A stretch of DNA of 64,000 bases, from assembly GCA_029876055.1 (NCBI GenBank), contig CM056874.1:2976001-3040000 (forward strand), in the 5' to 3' direction. The first letter of the stretch is position 1. Every line of letters starts with the position of its first letter. The DNA is from Madurella fahalii. Taxonomy: Eukaryota; Ascomycota; Sordariomycetes; Sordariales. A model generated the notes under the pieces. The model saw nothing but the letters and a program-made list of their open reading frames with translations. It was not told the DNA's origin and ran no database searches. Position numbers and translations under genes: made by a program. Positions 23,826-34,949 of the stretch are shown here, piece by piece.

Positions 23826-25423
23826 ATGCGGTCGCTCTTTTCGTTATTCCTCTTTCTGTTTGCCGCTGTCGTATCGGCCATCAGCACCTCTGGCAACAGG
23901 CTGCTGGTGATCGTAGACGATGTCGCCGACAAGAACAACTATTCCAAGTTCTTGGCGGATCTAGAAGGTGTGTGGTATTCTACGGGGCGTGCGATTGTGT
24001 AGCTAACGAATTGGCTACAGTCAGAGGATTCGAGCTCTCGTTCGAGACGCCCAAGAGCGAGTCGCTGGCCCTCTTCCACCTCGGCGAGCGGGCATATGAC
24101 CACCTCCTCTTTTTCCCTACCAAGACAAAGGGTAATGATACATTGACGCTTCTCTAGACGGAACAATTGGCTGACCTTGACAGGCCTGGGCCCGAACCTG
24201 ACACCAAAGGCCCTTGTCGACTTCCTCAACGCCAATGGCAACATCCTCGTGACCCTCAGTTCCGGCGTCGCGGCCCCCAACTCGCTCGTCTCCCTCCTCT
24301 CCGAGCTCGACATCCAGCTCCCCGTCGACCGCACCGGCCTAGTGGTAGACCATTTCAGCTACGACGCTTCCACCGCAGCCGACAAGCACGATGTAATTCT
24401 GCTCCCACCCCCCGGTGCCGTCCGTCCGGACGTCAAGAACTTCTTCGGCGCTGGCGCCGGCAGCAATGAGGTCGTCGCGTTCCCGCGGGGCGTGGGCGCG
24501 GCCCTCGGCGCCAGCGAGCTCCTCACGCCTATCCTCCGCGCACCGCGCACCGCCTACAGCTACAACCCCAAAGAGCAATCCGAGGTGGTGGACGACCTCT
24601 TCGCGGCGGGCGAGCAGCTGTCGCTTGTGTCAGCCTTCCAGGCGCGCAACTCGGCGCGGCTCACGCTGGTCGGCTCAGCCGAGATGCTGCAGGACTCCTG
24701 GTTCGACGCAGAAGTCACCAAGCCGACGGGCGAGCAAAAGCTGAAGACGTTCAACCGCGAGTTCGCAAAGCGCGTGAGCGGGTGGACGTTCAACGAGATC
24801 GGCGTGCTGCGCGTCAACTGGATCGAGCACCGCCTCGACGAAGCCGGCGGCTCCAACGAGACCAACCCCGGAATCTACCGCATCAAGAACAACGTGGTAC
24901 GTTTTCCCCCACCTCCCCCTCCCCGCATCTCCCATCTTCTCCCCATATCCCTCCCCCCCCCCCCACTAATAACTCTTTCCACCAACAGAAATACACCATC
25001 TCCCTCTCCACCTACGCCTGGTCCGCCTGGGAGCCCTTCACCCTGCCCTCCGACTCGGACGCCCTCCAGCTCGAGTTCTCCATGCTCTCCCCCTTCCACC
25101 GGCTCGCCCTCTCCCCGGATCCGGCCCGGTCCACGCCCACCTCGACCGCCTACAGCGTGAGCTTCAAGCTCCCCGACCAGCACGGCATCTTCAACTTCAA
25201 GGTCAACTACAAGCGCCCGTTCCTGTCCAACGTCGAGGAGAAGAACACCGTGTCGGTGCGCCACATGGCCCACAACGAGTGGCCGCGCAGCTTCGTCATC
25301 AGCGGCGCGTGGCCGTGGATCTCAGGCATCGGGGTCACCGTGGTGGGGTGGATTGCCTTCTGCGGGCTGTGGATGTACAGCGCGCCGACCGACAAGAGGA
25401 AGGAGAGCAAGAAGACGCAGTGA
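23826..25423 (+). CDS. wbp1: Oligosaccharyltransferase 48 kDa subunit (WBP1/OST48)
   Basis: An essential ER subunit of the complex that transfers the dolichol-linked oligosaccharide to Asn residues. Exons are 23826-23967, 24021-24131, 24184-24896 and 24989-25423, giving 466 aa. A cleavable signal peptide (MRSLFSLFLFLFAAVVSA) is followed by the family segment TSGNRLLVIVDD, a long lumenal region (LTPKALVDFLNANGNILVTL) and one C-terminal membrane span (about 425-447, SGIGVTVVGWIAFCGLW). The tail ends KESKKTQ, with lysines at -3 and -4 as in a KKXX ER-retrieval signal. The third intron carries an 11-nt C-run before its acceptor. It is transcribed away from nuo9.5. Confidence 0.95.
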
Positions 25424-27031
25424 TTTACGGGAAGTGGGGTGCATCTCTTGTTGGGAGGCGTGTCTGTTTCTTCAATTTTTGTTTGGATCTGTATGTACAC
25501 AAAGTGGTGGTGCAACGAAATACACCTTTACTGGATGGATGGGCGTAAAATCTAGGTTTCTCTAAACAAAAAGCTAGGGGAATAAATGGACGGCCATGAT
25601 TTCTGTAGTAGTTACGCGTGAGACACTCGGCAGGGTGATTCGTTGAATTTCCTTAGGAAATATTCTGGCCTGTGTTATAGCCTCAAACCTCCCACGGAAG
25701 AACAAGAATAAAACAAAATATCCTCCGAGCAAAGCAAACGAGGCCCTCAGATTAGCTCTCTTATGTTCCCACTGACAACCGACAGGGCCAGTCGGCCTAC
25801 GATGTAGGCCAGTCGTACCGCCGTCTCGCTGCCTGCAAATTTGGCTTTTTGGACCTTCCGTCATCACCGGGCTCTGTTTGCTTTGCTTTTCCACATCTCG
25901 AGAAAAGAAAAAAAAAAAAAAACAATAAGACGCAGTAGGCGTCGAGAACAAGAAGAGGCATCGCTGAACACATCCCGCATCCTCTCCTCTGCTCTCGCTT
26001 TCCAAGAGCATCTCCTCATTCCCTTCCTTCTTCCTCCCCTCCCCGGGTAACAGCTAGACACCCTCTACCCACATAAAACGCAAGCAGAAGAAACAATTGA
26101 TTTTGCTCCAACTACTCGCGCGCTCCGATTGAAAACTACTTTTGTTATGCCGTCATCGGTGCTGCACAGACACGCCCTCGTCTGACTGCCGCTTCTGCAA
26201 ACATCCCCCCCTCTCGCCGGGTTGGTTCCTGGTGTAGAACCGAACCCCGGTTTTGAGGTGGATCGCAGAGAGGAGACAACGAAACCGGCGTCGGCGCACC
26301 TCTGGTGATTGGAGTGTCGTCATTGCGGCGAGAAGAGGAGGGGAAAACGGAGGAGCATCACCGCTTGGTGTGACCTGGGTGGGTGTGAAGCTGGATGGAT
26401 GGATGGGGGAGGAAGGAGGCTTGCGCTGCGAAAGGGAGGGGGGGAGATGAAGGGTTCAGGGTGCTGGTTCTTGAGGAGTTGTGGTTTGGGATAGAGATAG
26501 GATTGACTGGACCTGCTCAGATATCCATTCTTGATATGCCCTCACGCTCTCCCGCGTCCCGAATTCTGAACGCATAGGCGGTAAGCGATATGCCCAGGGG
26601 ACTGGATGAGTCGAGCTTCGGGTGTAGCTCTAGACCCTTGGTTTCTTCGTCATTGCAGGTTGATGGTAAATGTCGTGTTCCTGGGTAGCTGTCTAGGCAA
26701 CTTCCCCTGATATCGCTTGATATCTCAATGGGCTGAAGCAAGTGTGCTGTGAAGCTGATAGCGAAGATCACGGGGTCGACAGGCGGTGAGTCGATGAAAG
26801 TTGGTTTGATGGTTATCGATTGTCGAAAAAGAGAGTACATGATTTCTAGTAGATCTTGGATGCAATATTGAGATGCCGCAGGTGGTGGAGCGACTGACTG
26901 GCGGCGTGAAATTGCTGGAGTCGTGTTGCCGAGAAAATTGAGTTGCTGTGAAGTGAGCCAGTAGAAAGAAACCGGTAGGTCGCCGGTAAAAAAAAAAAAA
27001 AAAAGGGCGAGTGAATTGTTGGTGATGACTA

Positions 27032-27290
27032 GGTTGCCGTTGGGAAACTTGAATCAAGTTGCCGTGGGCTGGTTGCTACGAAGAGCTGGATTGCAGCGAC
27101 AAACCGACGGGTTGCGAGGAGCCGACTTGCTGCAAAGAGCTGAGATGCTACGAAACGCTCGGCTGCCGTACAAACCGACTTTCTGTGGCAAACTGACTGT
27201 CCCGACAAACCGAGTACTGCACAGGACCGAATCACTACGGCACACTTGAACAAACTGGATTGTTGTGAGGAACCGAGTGCGAGATGATGG
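27032..27290. repeat. Degenerate minisatellite, about 17-18-nt unit
   Basis: At least ten diverged copies of a unit close to TTGCTGCGAnGAnCCGAC run head to tail. Examples begin at 27091, 27111, 27127, 27145, 27163, 27180, 27198, 27215 and 27260. Weaker copies extend back toward 26920. Copies differ by substitutions and 1-3-nt indels, so this is an old array. It sits about 280-540 bp upstream of the isy1 start codon. Confidence 0.75.
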
Positions 27291-27543
27291 GTGCCTTGGT
27301 GAAGTGAGGTGGGGGAGGAGAGAAGACGCGGCTCAGCGCGCTTCGAGTTAAAAAGCCCGCCCCTTAGCCGCATCCAGCCCCCGTAAAGCGCCATCGGAGC
27401 TAGCGCCACAGCGCCACAGCGGGCTGTTCAACACTGGTAATAAGGCTGTGAATTTCCTCATTCAGGCGGGCTGCTGAACATCTTAACCTTAAACCCCCAA
27501 CTCCCGTCGCTCGCGCGCCCTTCTTCTCCCACCTACCATAACC

Positions 27544-27554
27544 TAACCCTAACC
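27544..27554 (+). promoter_or_regulatory. Telobox-like TAACCCTAACC
   Basis: An 11-bp match to two fungal telomere units (CCCTAA) lies 18 bp upstream of the isy1 start codon. Such teloboxes can bind Myb-type factors upstream of housekeeping genes. Function here is inferred from sequence only. Confidence 0.4.
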
Positions 27555-27571
27555 TCGACAATCAGAACAAA

Positions 27572-28400
27572 ATGGTAAGTCACCGCCCCCTTCAGTCTCG
27601 CGCGGGAAAACAAAAATAGACAAACCCCCCACTAACCAAACGCATACGCAAACGCAAACCAGGCGCGCAACTCGGAAAAAGCCCAGTCCATGCTCTTCCG
27701 CTTCCGCGAGGCGCAGGCGGCCGACCTTGGGATCATCGACGCGGGGCGGAGCCGGCGGCCGCGGGCGATCACGGAGCAGGACAGCATCCCGGCGTGCGAG
27801 AAGTGGCGGGGCCAGGTGCTCAAGGAGATCTCGCGCAAGGTGTCGCGGATCCAGGACCCGGCGCTGTCCGACTACCAGATCCGCGACCTCAACGACGAGA
27901 TCAACAAGCTGATGCGCGAGAAGCACATGTGGGAGGTGCAGATCCGCAACCTGGGCGGGCCCAACTACATGCGCGCCGGCGGCAAGGTCTACGACGAGGC
28001 CGGCCGCGAGATCCAGGGCGGCGGCAAAGGGTACCGCTACTTTGGCCGGGCCAAGGAGCTCCCCGGTGTCAAGGAGTTGTTCGAGGCGGCCGCCAAGGCC
28101 AGGCAGGAGGGGGAGGAGAAGCCCCTCGAGGAGAGGGCGGATTTGAGGAAGCAGGTGAATGCCGGGTATTATGGCTACGCGCCGGGGGAGGAGGATGAGG
28201 AGCTGTTGGAGTACGAGAGGCAGCGAGAGAAGGCGGCGTTCGAGGCGCTTGCTAAGGCCGGGCCGGCCGAGGCGCCGCCTGGGTGGGAGCCGTTGCCCGG
28301 GGATGTGGGGGACGGGAGGGTGTGGGAGCTGCCGACGCTGGACGAGGTGCAGCAGGAGCTGATTGAAAGGAGGAGGCGGCGGTTGTTGGATCAGTTATAG
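27572..28400 (+). CDS. isy1: Pre-mRNA-splicing factor ISY1
   Basis: A component of the NineTeen-associated/Prp19-related complex, acting in the spliceosome around the first catalytic step. The first coding exon is only the ATG at 27572-27574. An 88-nt intron (27575-27662) follows, and exon 2 (27663-28400) begins ARNSEKAQSMLFRFREAQAA, the strongly conserved ISY1 N-terminus; total 246 aa. Further family segments are KEISRKVSRIQDPALSDYQIRDLNDEINKL and NLGGPNYMR. The C-terminal half is charged and ends in an Arg-rich helix (LIERRRRRLLDQL). The start is fixed by the splice signal: no other ATG precedes ARNSEK in frame. Confidence 0.95.
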
Positions 28401-28905
28401 TGGGGGGAAGGTGCAGTCTAAGCGTGCCTCATCCGGAAATCCCGGTTATCTCGTTTAACGTGTAGCATTTCCATGGTATGGTTTGGCGTTGAGGGCGCAA
28501 ATGGGACAATAATGACTGGGTTTTACTTGTTTGGCATAAAATGAATGTTGAGTTGTCTGCATTCGCGAGATGCCGGGACGTCTAAGACCTGAAGAAACCA
28601 GAAATCAAGTCTTGTGCATGACCGTATCCTCCCCCCTTCCCGCTCGAAGTTATGTTCAACAGCCGGCATGTAAGATCGCCCGGTGTCAGTTGTAGGCAGC
28701 GCGGTGTTTTAAACGTGCGTAAAACCATTGTGCTACTCAGTATGTTTCCAGTAATCCGCGCTTGCTCGCTATGACTACAACAAATTCAGTCTATACGGCC
28801 TTAGGCATGCAAGAGATGTACGTATGTCCGTGCCGGCAACGCCAATATGCGCCAGTCCAATATCCAACCCGTGGAAAATGCCTATCCATAATAAAACGGG
28901 CACGC
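28401..28905. other. Convergent spacer isy1 / nucleotidase-like gene
   Basis: A 505-bp spacer with the 3' ends of two convergent genes. No further gene or repeat was recognised. Confidence 0.55.
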
Positions 28906-30732
28906 CTAACACCGCGGCCAGTTCCTCTCGATCCAACCCGCCATCAACTCCGTAAATGTCCCTTCGACATAAGGCTTCACATGCTGCTGGTTGTAATCAC
29001 CTCCACTGAGTCTGAGAGCCATCAGCACCCACGGCGTAATGAAATCTAAAAACACGAGGTCCACGGTTTCAGGAGCCTCGCCGCTGGCCGGGAAGGCAAT
29101 CTCGGCCTGGAAGCAGTTAGGCACTACGTAGAAGTTGATGCCTGCATGTATCGTATCGTCGCCGTCATTACCGATGTCGTCTCTCGTAGTGTATCCCTCT
29201 GTCAGACGATGTTCCTGATTCGAGTCGTCACCTAGCGGCTTTTGCTGGCCGTCTGCGTAGACTCCGGGTGCAGGAGCTTCGTGAATGATGGACTCGTGAA
29301 TGGCAAGCTGTTCCGGTATCGCCATGAAACGGTTGTCCATCGGGGCTGACTCCATGATCTTGCCGGCGTTGTTAAGCAGTTGGATGACCTTCTTGGCCGC
29401 ACTATAGGGGACGTCAGGGATGTATGTAAACGCGCTGGTGAAAGGCGAGACGATGTAGGTGGCGTCACGGGTGAAGGCTCCCTTGAAGATGTCGAAGCGG
29501 ATGGCACCTGTGTTGGCAAGCACCAGGCGGGGTTTGTCCTTCCGCGCCTCGTTGACTGCTACGTCTGGAAACACTTCCTCCTCGAGCCAGCTGTAGATGC
29601 TATCTTCTCCCGGGTAAGGAGATCGTGACATCCAGTAGTTCTTGGGAGCACAGCCAAAGGCATAATCAAGGTCGAGCTCCTTCCGCGCCCTAGTAATCAT
29701 GGCCGACACGTTGCGGCCGTGCTCAGTAGGGAAAGTGGCGCTGTTGAGACCCGTATGGTAGTGCAATCCCAGCAGGTTGTTGTCGATGTACCGACGGTGG
29801 AAAGACAAGGCGGTCTCCGTGGACGGCGCATCCGTCTTCTTCAGGTCGCCGTCGACCGACATCCAGCCGATGGTCTCAAAGTATCTCCCGCTGGCTAGCG
29901 CAAATGACCGTGAGTCGTATGCGGTGGCGTCCCGGATATGGACGTGGCCGCCAAAGAAGAGGATAGGCGTGGTTGGGTTCTGCTTCCTGATTGCGCGGAA
30001 AATGTCCTTGAACTCCTGCATCTGCACGCCAACATGCCCAATTACGACAAAAAGATCAGTCTTCTCCCTGATGGCGGCTTGAAACCACTTCTCCTTGATA
30101 GTCTGCCTAACCGGTTGGACGACGGTATTGTTGGCGTTATCGGTGAAATCAAAGAGGAAGCCAAAGGCGACAATATCCAACTTCTGGTTCTTGGTCTGGA
30201 ACTTGCGGTATCTCTGGGCCATCGGCATCCTCTCGCCGGTCTTGGGATCTATGTAATCGAGATTGGACGCGATGTAATTGTCCTTGAAGTTGGGAACGGT
30301 GTGTAGGTGCTCGCCGTCGGCGGTCGAGGCGTGGTAGAGCTCATGGTTGCCGGTAGATAGGATATCGACCCGCTGTTCCCGGTAAATGTCGTAGTAGTAT
30401 TTGCCTTTGGGACTCGACGCGTCGTACAGGCCGTTGCCCTCGACTCGGTCGCCTGTATCGACGAGCAGGAGGTCGACGCCGTTATCATCGGCCTTCTGGC
30501 GCATGTGCTCGGCAAACGAGACGTAATCGCCCCAGTCGGCCGAGTACTGCGACTCTTGCAGATGTCCGCCGTGCCATCCGTGCGTGTCAGTTGTATGCAG
30601 GACATTGAGTTTGCCCCAGACCAAGTCCCGCATAGGCGCGGGGACTGGTTTGGCGGCGCCCGGCTGCGCTGCGGCCGCTAACCTGACAAGCGCCGCAACG
30701 GCGCCGCCAGCGATGGCCGCTTTCAAGCCCAT
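28906..30732 (-). CDS. Calcineurin-fold metallophosphoesterase / 5'-nucleotidase-like protein (YHR202W type)
   Basis: A single 608-aa exon. I start at the ATG at 30732 (MGLKAAIAGGAVAALVRLAA) because it gives a signal sequence; the frame is open nine codons further, but without an ATG. The N-terminal metallophosphoesterase domain shows the full metal-site set: HTTDTHGWHGG, VDTGDRVEGNGL, LSTGNHELYH, FVVIGHVGV and FFGGHVHIRD. The C-terminal half resembles the 5'-nucleotidase C-terminal domain (LANTGAIRFDIFKGAFTRD, the substrate-binding NxGxxR-like segment). Yeast YHR202W is a vacuolar relative. The likely substrate is a nucleotide or phosphoester in the secretory or vacuolar lumen, but specificity cannot be read from the sequence. 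All metal ligands look intact. Confidence 0.9.
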   Translation of the reverse strand: MGLKAAIAGGAVAALVRLAAAAQPGAAKPVPAPMRDLVWGKLNVLHTTDTHGWHGGHLQESQYSADWGDYVSFAEHMRQKADDNGVDLLLVDTGDRVEGNGLYDASSPKGKYYYDIYREQRVDILSTGNHELYHASTADGEHLHTVPNFKDNYIASNLDYIDPKTGERMPMAQRYRKFQTKNQKLDIVAFGFLFDFTDNANNTVVQPVRQTIKEKWFQAAIREKTDLFVVIGHVGVQMQEFKDIFRAIRKQNPTTPILFFGGHVHIRDATAYDSRSFALASGRYFETIGWMSVDGDLKKTDAPSTETALSFHRRYIDNNLLGLHYHTGLNSATFPTEHGRNVSAMITRARKELDLDYAFGCAPKNYWMSRSPYPGEDSIYSWLEEEVFPDVAVNEARKDKPRLVLANTGAIRFDIFKGAFTRDATYIVSPFTSAFTYIPDVPYSAAKKVIQLLNNAGKIMESAPMDNRFMAIPEQLAIHESIIHEAPAPGVYADGQQKPLGDDSNQEHRLTEGYTTRDDIGNDGDDTIHAGINFYVVPNCFQAEIAFPASGEAPETVDLVFLDFITPWVLMALRLSGGDYNQQHVKPYVEGTFTELMAGWIERNWPRC

Positions 30733-32410
30733 CTTGTCGTGAAAGCCGTCAGGTCGCAAATTCAGCAGTTCGATAGTGACCTGCAGTTCAGTGCCGAGTC
30801 AACAATCGCCATGGGTGCTTACTCGTCGTCGCGACGGTGAGGCTGTCGCCTGACTACCACCCCTGCCGGCACCTTAGCTTCAACAGGGATCCCAGCTGAC
30901 CCGCCAACGGGAACGCCACCCGGGGGCCCGTGGCTTTCCAGTGTAACACCAATACGAAAACGGCGCTCCGTACCGCCGATACGGATCCGATCCGATCCGC
31001 TTATGCTCCCCGACCATCTACTGTAGTGTATGTACGTGAAGTATCTTTTTCAAAGGTGTACCAAGAAACCCCAGTGCGAGCCAGCTCAGTCACTTCAGAC
31101 CTGCGTGCTCCAGCTACAGATATATCGGTGGGACAATGATTGTCGTGTCCTCTGAGCATCGCTTTACTAGTGAGCGCGCCGTCGACATGAATCAGGAACT
31201 TTGACATCTGACTATCAGTTGACAGACAGCCAGCCCCTTGGATTCGGACAAGATCCTGCAGATCCCGTCTGTAGTGCACTCTAGTATCCTCCTGGTTTAG
31301 GTACCTTTCAAAGCTTATCAGTGTCAGGAGTCCGTTTGCAGACCTTGGTTGGGCTTGTCCGCCTTGCTGGGGAGCCGTTCCAAACACCCCAGCCAGGAAT
31401 GGGATTGCCAAGGCACCGCTTTCGTCACCTGTCCACTCGCAGATAGCGCGGTGTGGAGAACACTTCCGCAGTCTCCGTCAGGAATGGCCTCCTGTCAAAA
31501 CCGGGAACTGTAAACTAGTGCCTGTATTTAGAGTGTATATTCACTAATACACAAAACTTGGCCGGTGGCATAGAGAGATGGAGTCCGGGTATTTTACCAT
31601 GGAACAACTATCTGTCGAGCATTCCGCACAGCACCACTCGGGAAACTCGGCAAGCTATCTGCACACTGCACTACATGTATGTGCCTGCCGGCGGATTATT
31701 GTCAACTTGCAGGCTCCGCCACGCTCGTTGGGCGCCTTCTCTACCGTCAGCAGCAATCTCTCGCAGCTGTCGGAGCTCGAGCTCGACGTGGGAGGTCGAG
31801 AGCTAGCGCCAAGATGCAACCTCTGACCCCGCATACCCCTCCCCTTTCCAACCCACTGCGTAACCTGAACTGGATTGTCCCGAGCCGCGAAGATGGGAGA
31901 AAACGGCCGACAGCCACTCAGGGAGCTTTATCTTGGATGCCCTGCCGCAGCCCAGAATGTGGTCTTATGCGACTGGCTTGTCCCTTCGTGCTTCCGCCCT
32001 CCTTCGAGAACGCCACTCCCCAGCCAATCCCCCCTGGGCCGGTCACACCCTCTTCCCCGAATCAGAATATCCCTCTGCTGCCCTCACGTGTCCCCTCATC
32101 TTCATGGTATCAAACCCCAGGGACTAGTGGAGAATACCTCGGTGTTTACGCACCAAACATTGTTGGACGAGAAACTGCGCAGGTGCTGATATCCAGCTTT
32201 GTCGAACCTTGCTAGCGGCTTCGTCCGACCTCATTTGTTGCTGTCCTCGCTTCCCCGCGCCATCGCCGTCATTGCGCTTAGATGCCTGCCGTCCCGCTCG
32301 GCCATTGCCCATTCCTGTTGTCACTCTTGCGCTCGCTATCCGTATCCTGACACCCGTCCGTTTCAACCGACGAGTCTACGGGCAGACCGGAATAATCCCA
32401 AGAGCTCGTG
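30733..32410. other. Divergent intergenic region, no clear gene
   Basis: About 1.7 kb lies between the nucleotidase-like gene and the unknown gene at 32411. Short frames on both strands (136 codons on the minus strand at 31001-31411; 178 codons on the plus strand at 31679-32215) lack motifs and splice partners. I treat this as shared promoter DNA. Confidence 0.5.
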
Positions 32411-33361
32411 ATGGCCACAGCAAGTACTGAGAATACCGCTTCTTTCAGCCGCGCGGCAATAGAGTCTCTGGGCCCAGAGGACTTCGAAACGGCCTCGATC
32501 CGTTCAGCCGCTCCGTCTTATAGTGAGTGAATTTTGGGTTTCGCACCCCACGACACCCCATGAGTTGCGGGTTTTATGTGGAAGTGAAACAATCATCACT
32601 CGCTGACCCCCCTTGCAAGCATCTGACGCCCCGTCCTACCACTCCACCGCTCCCTACCCGGACCCCGTGCCGCCGTATTCGCCACCGGCGCGCCCGACCC
32701 CGGCCTCGTCATCCGCAGCCGCCAGCGGCGTGTCATCCCTCCTCGACCCGGACCCCTCACCGAGCACCAATGGCTCAGCCCCGCGACGATACGGTCTACC
32801 CCCAGTCCCTACAGGGCCCCTGAGGCAGCCCCAGCTGTCGCTGGACCAGTTCCGCATCCCATCGTGGTCGAACGTTAGCGCCAACCCGACAGCGCGGCAG
32901 TATCACAACGTGGCGCTTCGGCGGGCAAGCGCCGCGAGCGCCGCTACAAGTGTAGACTGCCTCATGAGAGTGATGCTCGAGCGCATCGAGGAGGAGGAGC
33001 GCAACCGAGTCCGCCTGCTCGAGGACCCACATCTCGTCGGCGAGGAGGCCGCTGCCCGCGCGAGGCGTGAAAGGCTCGCACGGGAGAGCGGCGATGACAT
33101 CCTGATTCGTGAGGACCAGCGATGGGATTGGTTCCTGGGTGAGATCTACCCTCCAGCTTCGCCCCCCTAATAAGGAGTATCAGTGAACTAGTAAACAAAC
33201 AAACAATTAGGACAAGCGTAACTGACCAGGTCTTTCCACCACAAAACACAGCCCAGATGAAAGACCGCGAAGAGCGCGAGCGGAGCTGGAAGAGGTACCG
33301 CCGCGACTTTGAGAAACGGTTAAACAGCCGACTCGCATTCCGTATCGGTGCGCGCTTCTAG
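32411..33361 (+). CDS. Uncharacterised protein with Pro/Ser-rich N-terminus and basic coiled C-terminus (246 aa)
   Basis: Three exons (32411-32522, 32620-33138 and 33252-33361) join in frame to 246 aa. The introns are GTGAGT..CAAG (97 nt) and GTGAGA..CACAG (113 nt). The N-terminus MATASTENTASFSRAAIESL is followed by a Tyr/Pro/Ser-rich stretch (APSYHSTAPYPDPVPPYSPP), a segment QLSLDQFRIPSWSNV and a charged helical C-terminus (MKDREERERSWKRYRRDFE). I recognise no catalytic domain. PPxY-like and proline-rich motifs could bind WW or SH3 domains, which is inference only. The consistent three-exon frame and codon bias support a real gene. Confidence 0.72.
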
Positions 33362-34065
33362 GAAGGGACCAGCACGATTAAACTCACATCGCAACTCGCT
33401 GTATTCAATCTCCTTTGTTTATTAGGAAGGATATGGTCGTGTCCGTCGGATGCACAGCGCAGACCTAGGAATGTCTCCTGTCAATCGCTGGCGCGTATCG
33501 TTCCTGTTCGGCTCGTTTCAGTTCTTCCCATTCCTTGAAGCCATTTTCGCTCTCAGAGAGCCTCATCATTGCATTGGGCGGGAATCTGATTTGTTTCGTA
33601 CTTGGTGTCCGGCGTCTCATATGCACCGATGCATCAGACTGAGAGTTAGGCCTGGGCTGCTTGATTTAACTGCATGATTGCAGGGTTAAGGGGTATCGAT
33701 ACGTCGATTTTAATTGCCGGATCTCAGGCTCTTAAACCATGGACCGAAATCTTTAGAGAATGAGAATAAACATGATGCAGCATGAGCCGGTTCGCCCGGG
33801 CTTGCTAGTGTCGACCTGAGGATGATGTCTGGGAATATGAGCGCAACGTTCATGTCCATTTACAACCAACAATGGCCAACGACAAATAGAGATACGTAGT
33901 TGCAAATTCGTGCCTGCCTCATCCATAATACCTCTATGAACCATGTACACATCCGTCAAAACGCCAGGCCAATGCTACTAATAACACCCTTTGTCAGCCA
34001 AGTTTCTACTTCTTGTATACAGTTCGTACACTCTGTCTTATAAACAACGCCTCGTTATCATGGGT
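33362..34065. other. Convergent spacer
   Basis: A 704-bp stretch between two convergent genes. It is slightly AT-richer than its surroundings; no gene or structured repeat was recognised. Confidence 0.55.
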
Positions 34066-34949
34066 TTAGCCCTTGCTCTTGGTGTTCAGGATAAGCGCAA
34101 CAATCAGCCTGCGAGTTTCTGTTAGCAGCAGGAAAACGGGTATGAGTGGGACACAGATCGGGATGCTCACCCGTAGAGCCCGAGCACCTCGCCGAAAATG
34201 AGAATCAACACCATGCCGACGAAGACCCTCGACTGCAACATGTAGGCCCTGACGCCCTTATCGCCCACGATGCCGATGCAGTAGCCAGCCGCGAGGCCCG
34301 TGAGTCCGACTGCGAGTCCACAGGCAAGATGCATGAAACCACTATCCAGGCATCAGTACTTGGCCATACCAATGCAATCATATTGCAGCAGAAAACCCAC
34401 TTGAACAAGCTATAGTTGGTCCCGCCGTTCGTTGGGGGTTGGAGGTCCTGCGCGATCAGGACAGATATGACGAGCGAGTAGACGGCGATAATACCGGACA
34501 TGACCACGGGGATGAGGCACTACCACACGGATAAACCAGGTTAACATTGCGCATCCCCAAAACATATCTCGTCCTCTTTCTCACCTTCATGATCAGGTCC
34601 GGCCGGAATGTTGCTACGCCCGCGATGCCGATGCCAGACTTTGCGGTCCCGTACGCTGCCCCTATGCCTGCAGGATGCGATACACGGTCAGCTCTCCACC
34701 AGTCGAGTGCGAGCGGCAACATGGCGCCATCGTCACGCAAGGTGTGCGGGAAACGGGGGGATTGCCCTTACAGCCAAAGATCATGGCCGCGGCGATGCCG
34801 CTCTGTAGGGAGCCTCCATGTTAGCTGACATTGTTTTACCGATGAAATCATCACCAGAGGGGGGCATCCGCTAGCTGACGCCAAACCAACCACCAACTTA
34901 CCATGCCAATGAAGGGCGCAAACTTGGGACTCAGCTCCGACTCGGCCAT
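34066..34949 (-). CDS. vma-11: V-type H+-ATPase proteolipid subunit c' (VMA11)
   Basis: One of the rotor-ring proteolipids of the vacuolar proton pump. Six exons (34949-34902, 34802-34772, 34667-34585, 34519-34401, 34341-34171 and 34108-34066) give 164 aa in frame, so five introns interrupt a very short gene. The N-terminus MAESELSPKFAPFIGM and the ending IVALILNTKSKG identify the c' isoform rather than c (VMA3). Four membrane helices are visible; the proton-carrying Glu lies in helix 4 (LILIFGEVLGLYG), and GAAYGTAKSGIGIAGV is helix 1-2. About 210-230 bp upstream of the ATG is the palindromic E-box element at 35158-35177. Confidence 0.95.

Larger units (their letters stand above)
25424..27571. 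other. Intergenic region wbp1 / isy1 with simple tracts and a decayed minisatellite
   Basis: This 2.1-kb non-coding stretch contains A-tracts near 25905-25921 and 26988-27004, short GGAT repeats near 26393-26406 and the degenerate 17-18-nt tandem array annotated separately. Open frames here (for example 27029-27409 on the minus strand) merely read through the array. Immediately before isy1 is a telomere-like TAACCCTAACC at 27544-27554. Confidence 0.6.

Noticed and set aside
27029..27409. 126-codon minus-strand frame with a repeated FVAS/AAIQLFVA pattern
   Set aside because: The peptide repeat is a direct product of the 17-18-nt DNA minisatellite read in one frame; no start context or homology.
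31001..31411. 136-codon minus-strand frame with a mildly hydrophobic start
   Set aside because: No motif or splice partner, and it sits in a divergent promoter region.
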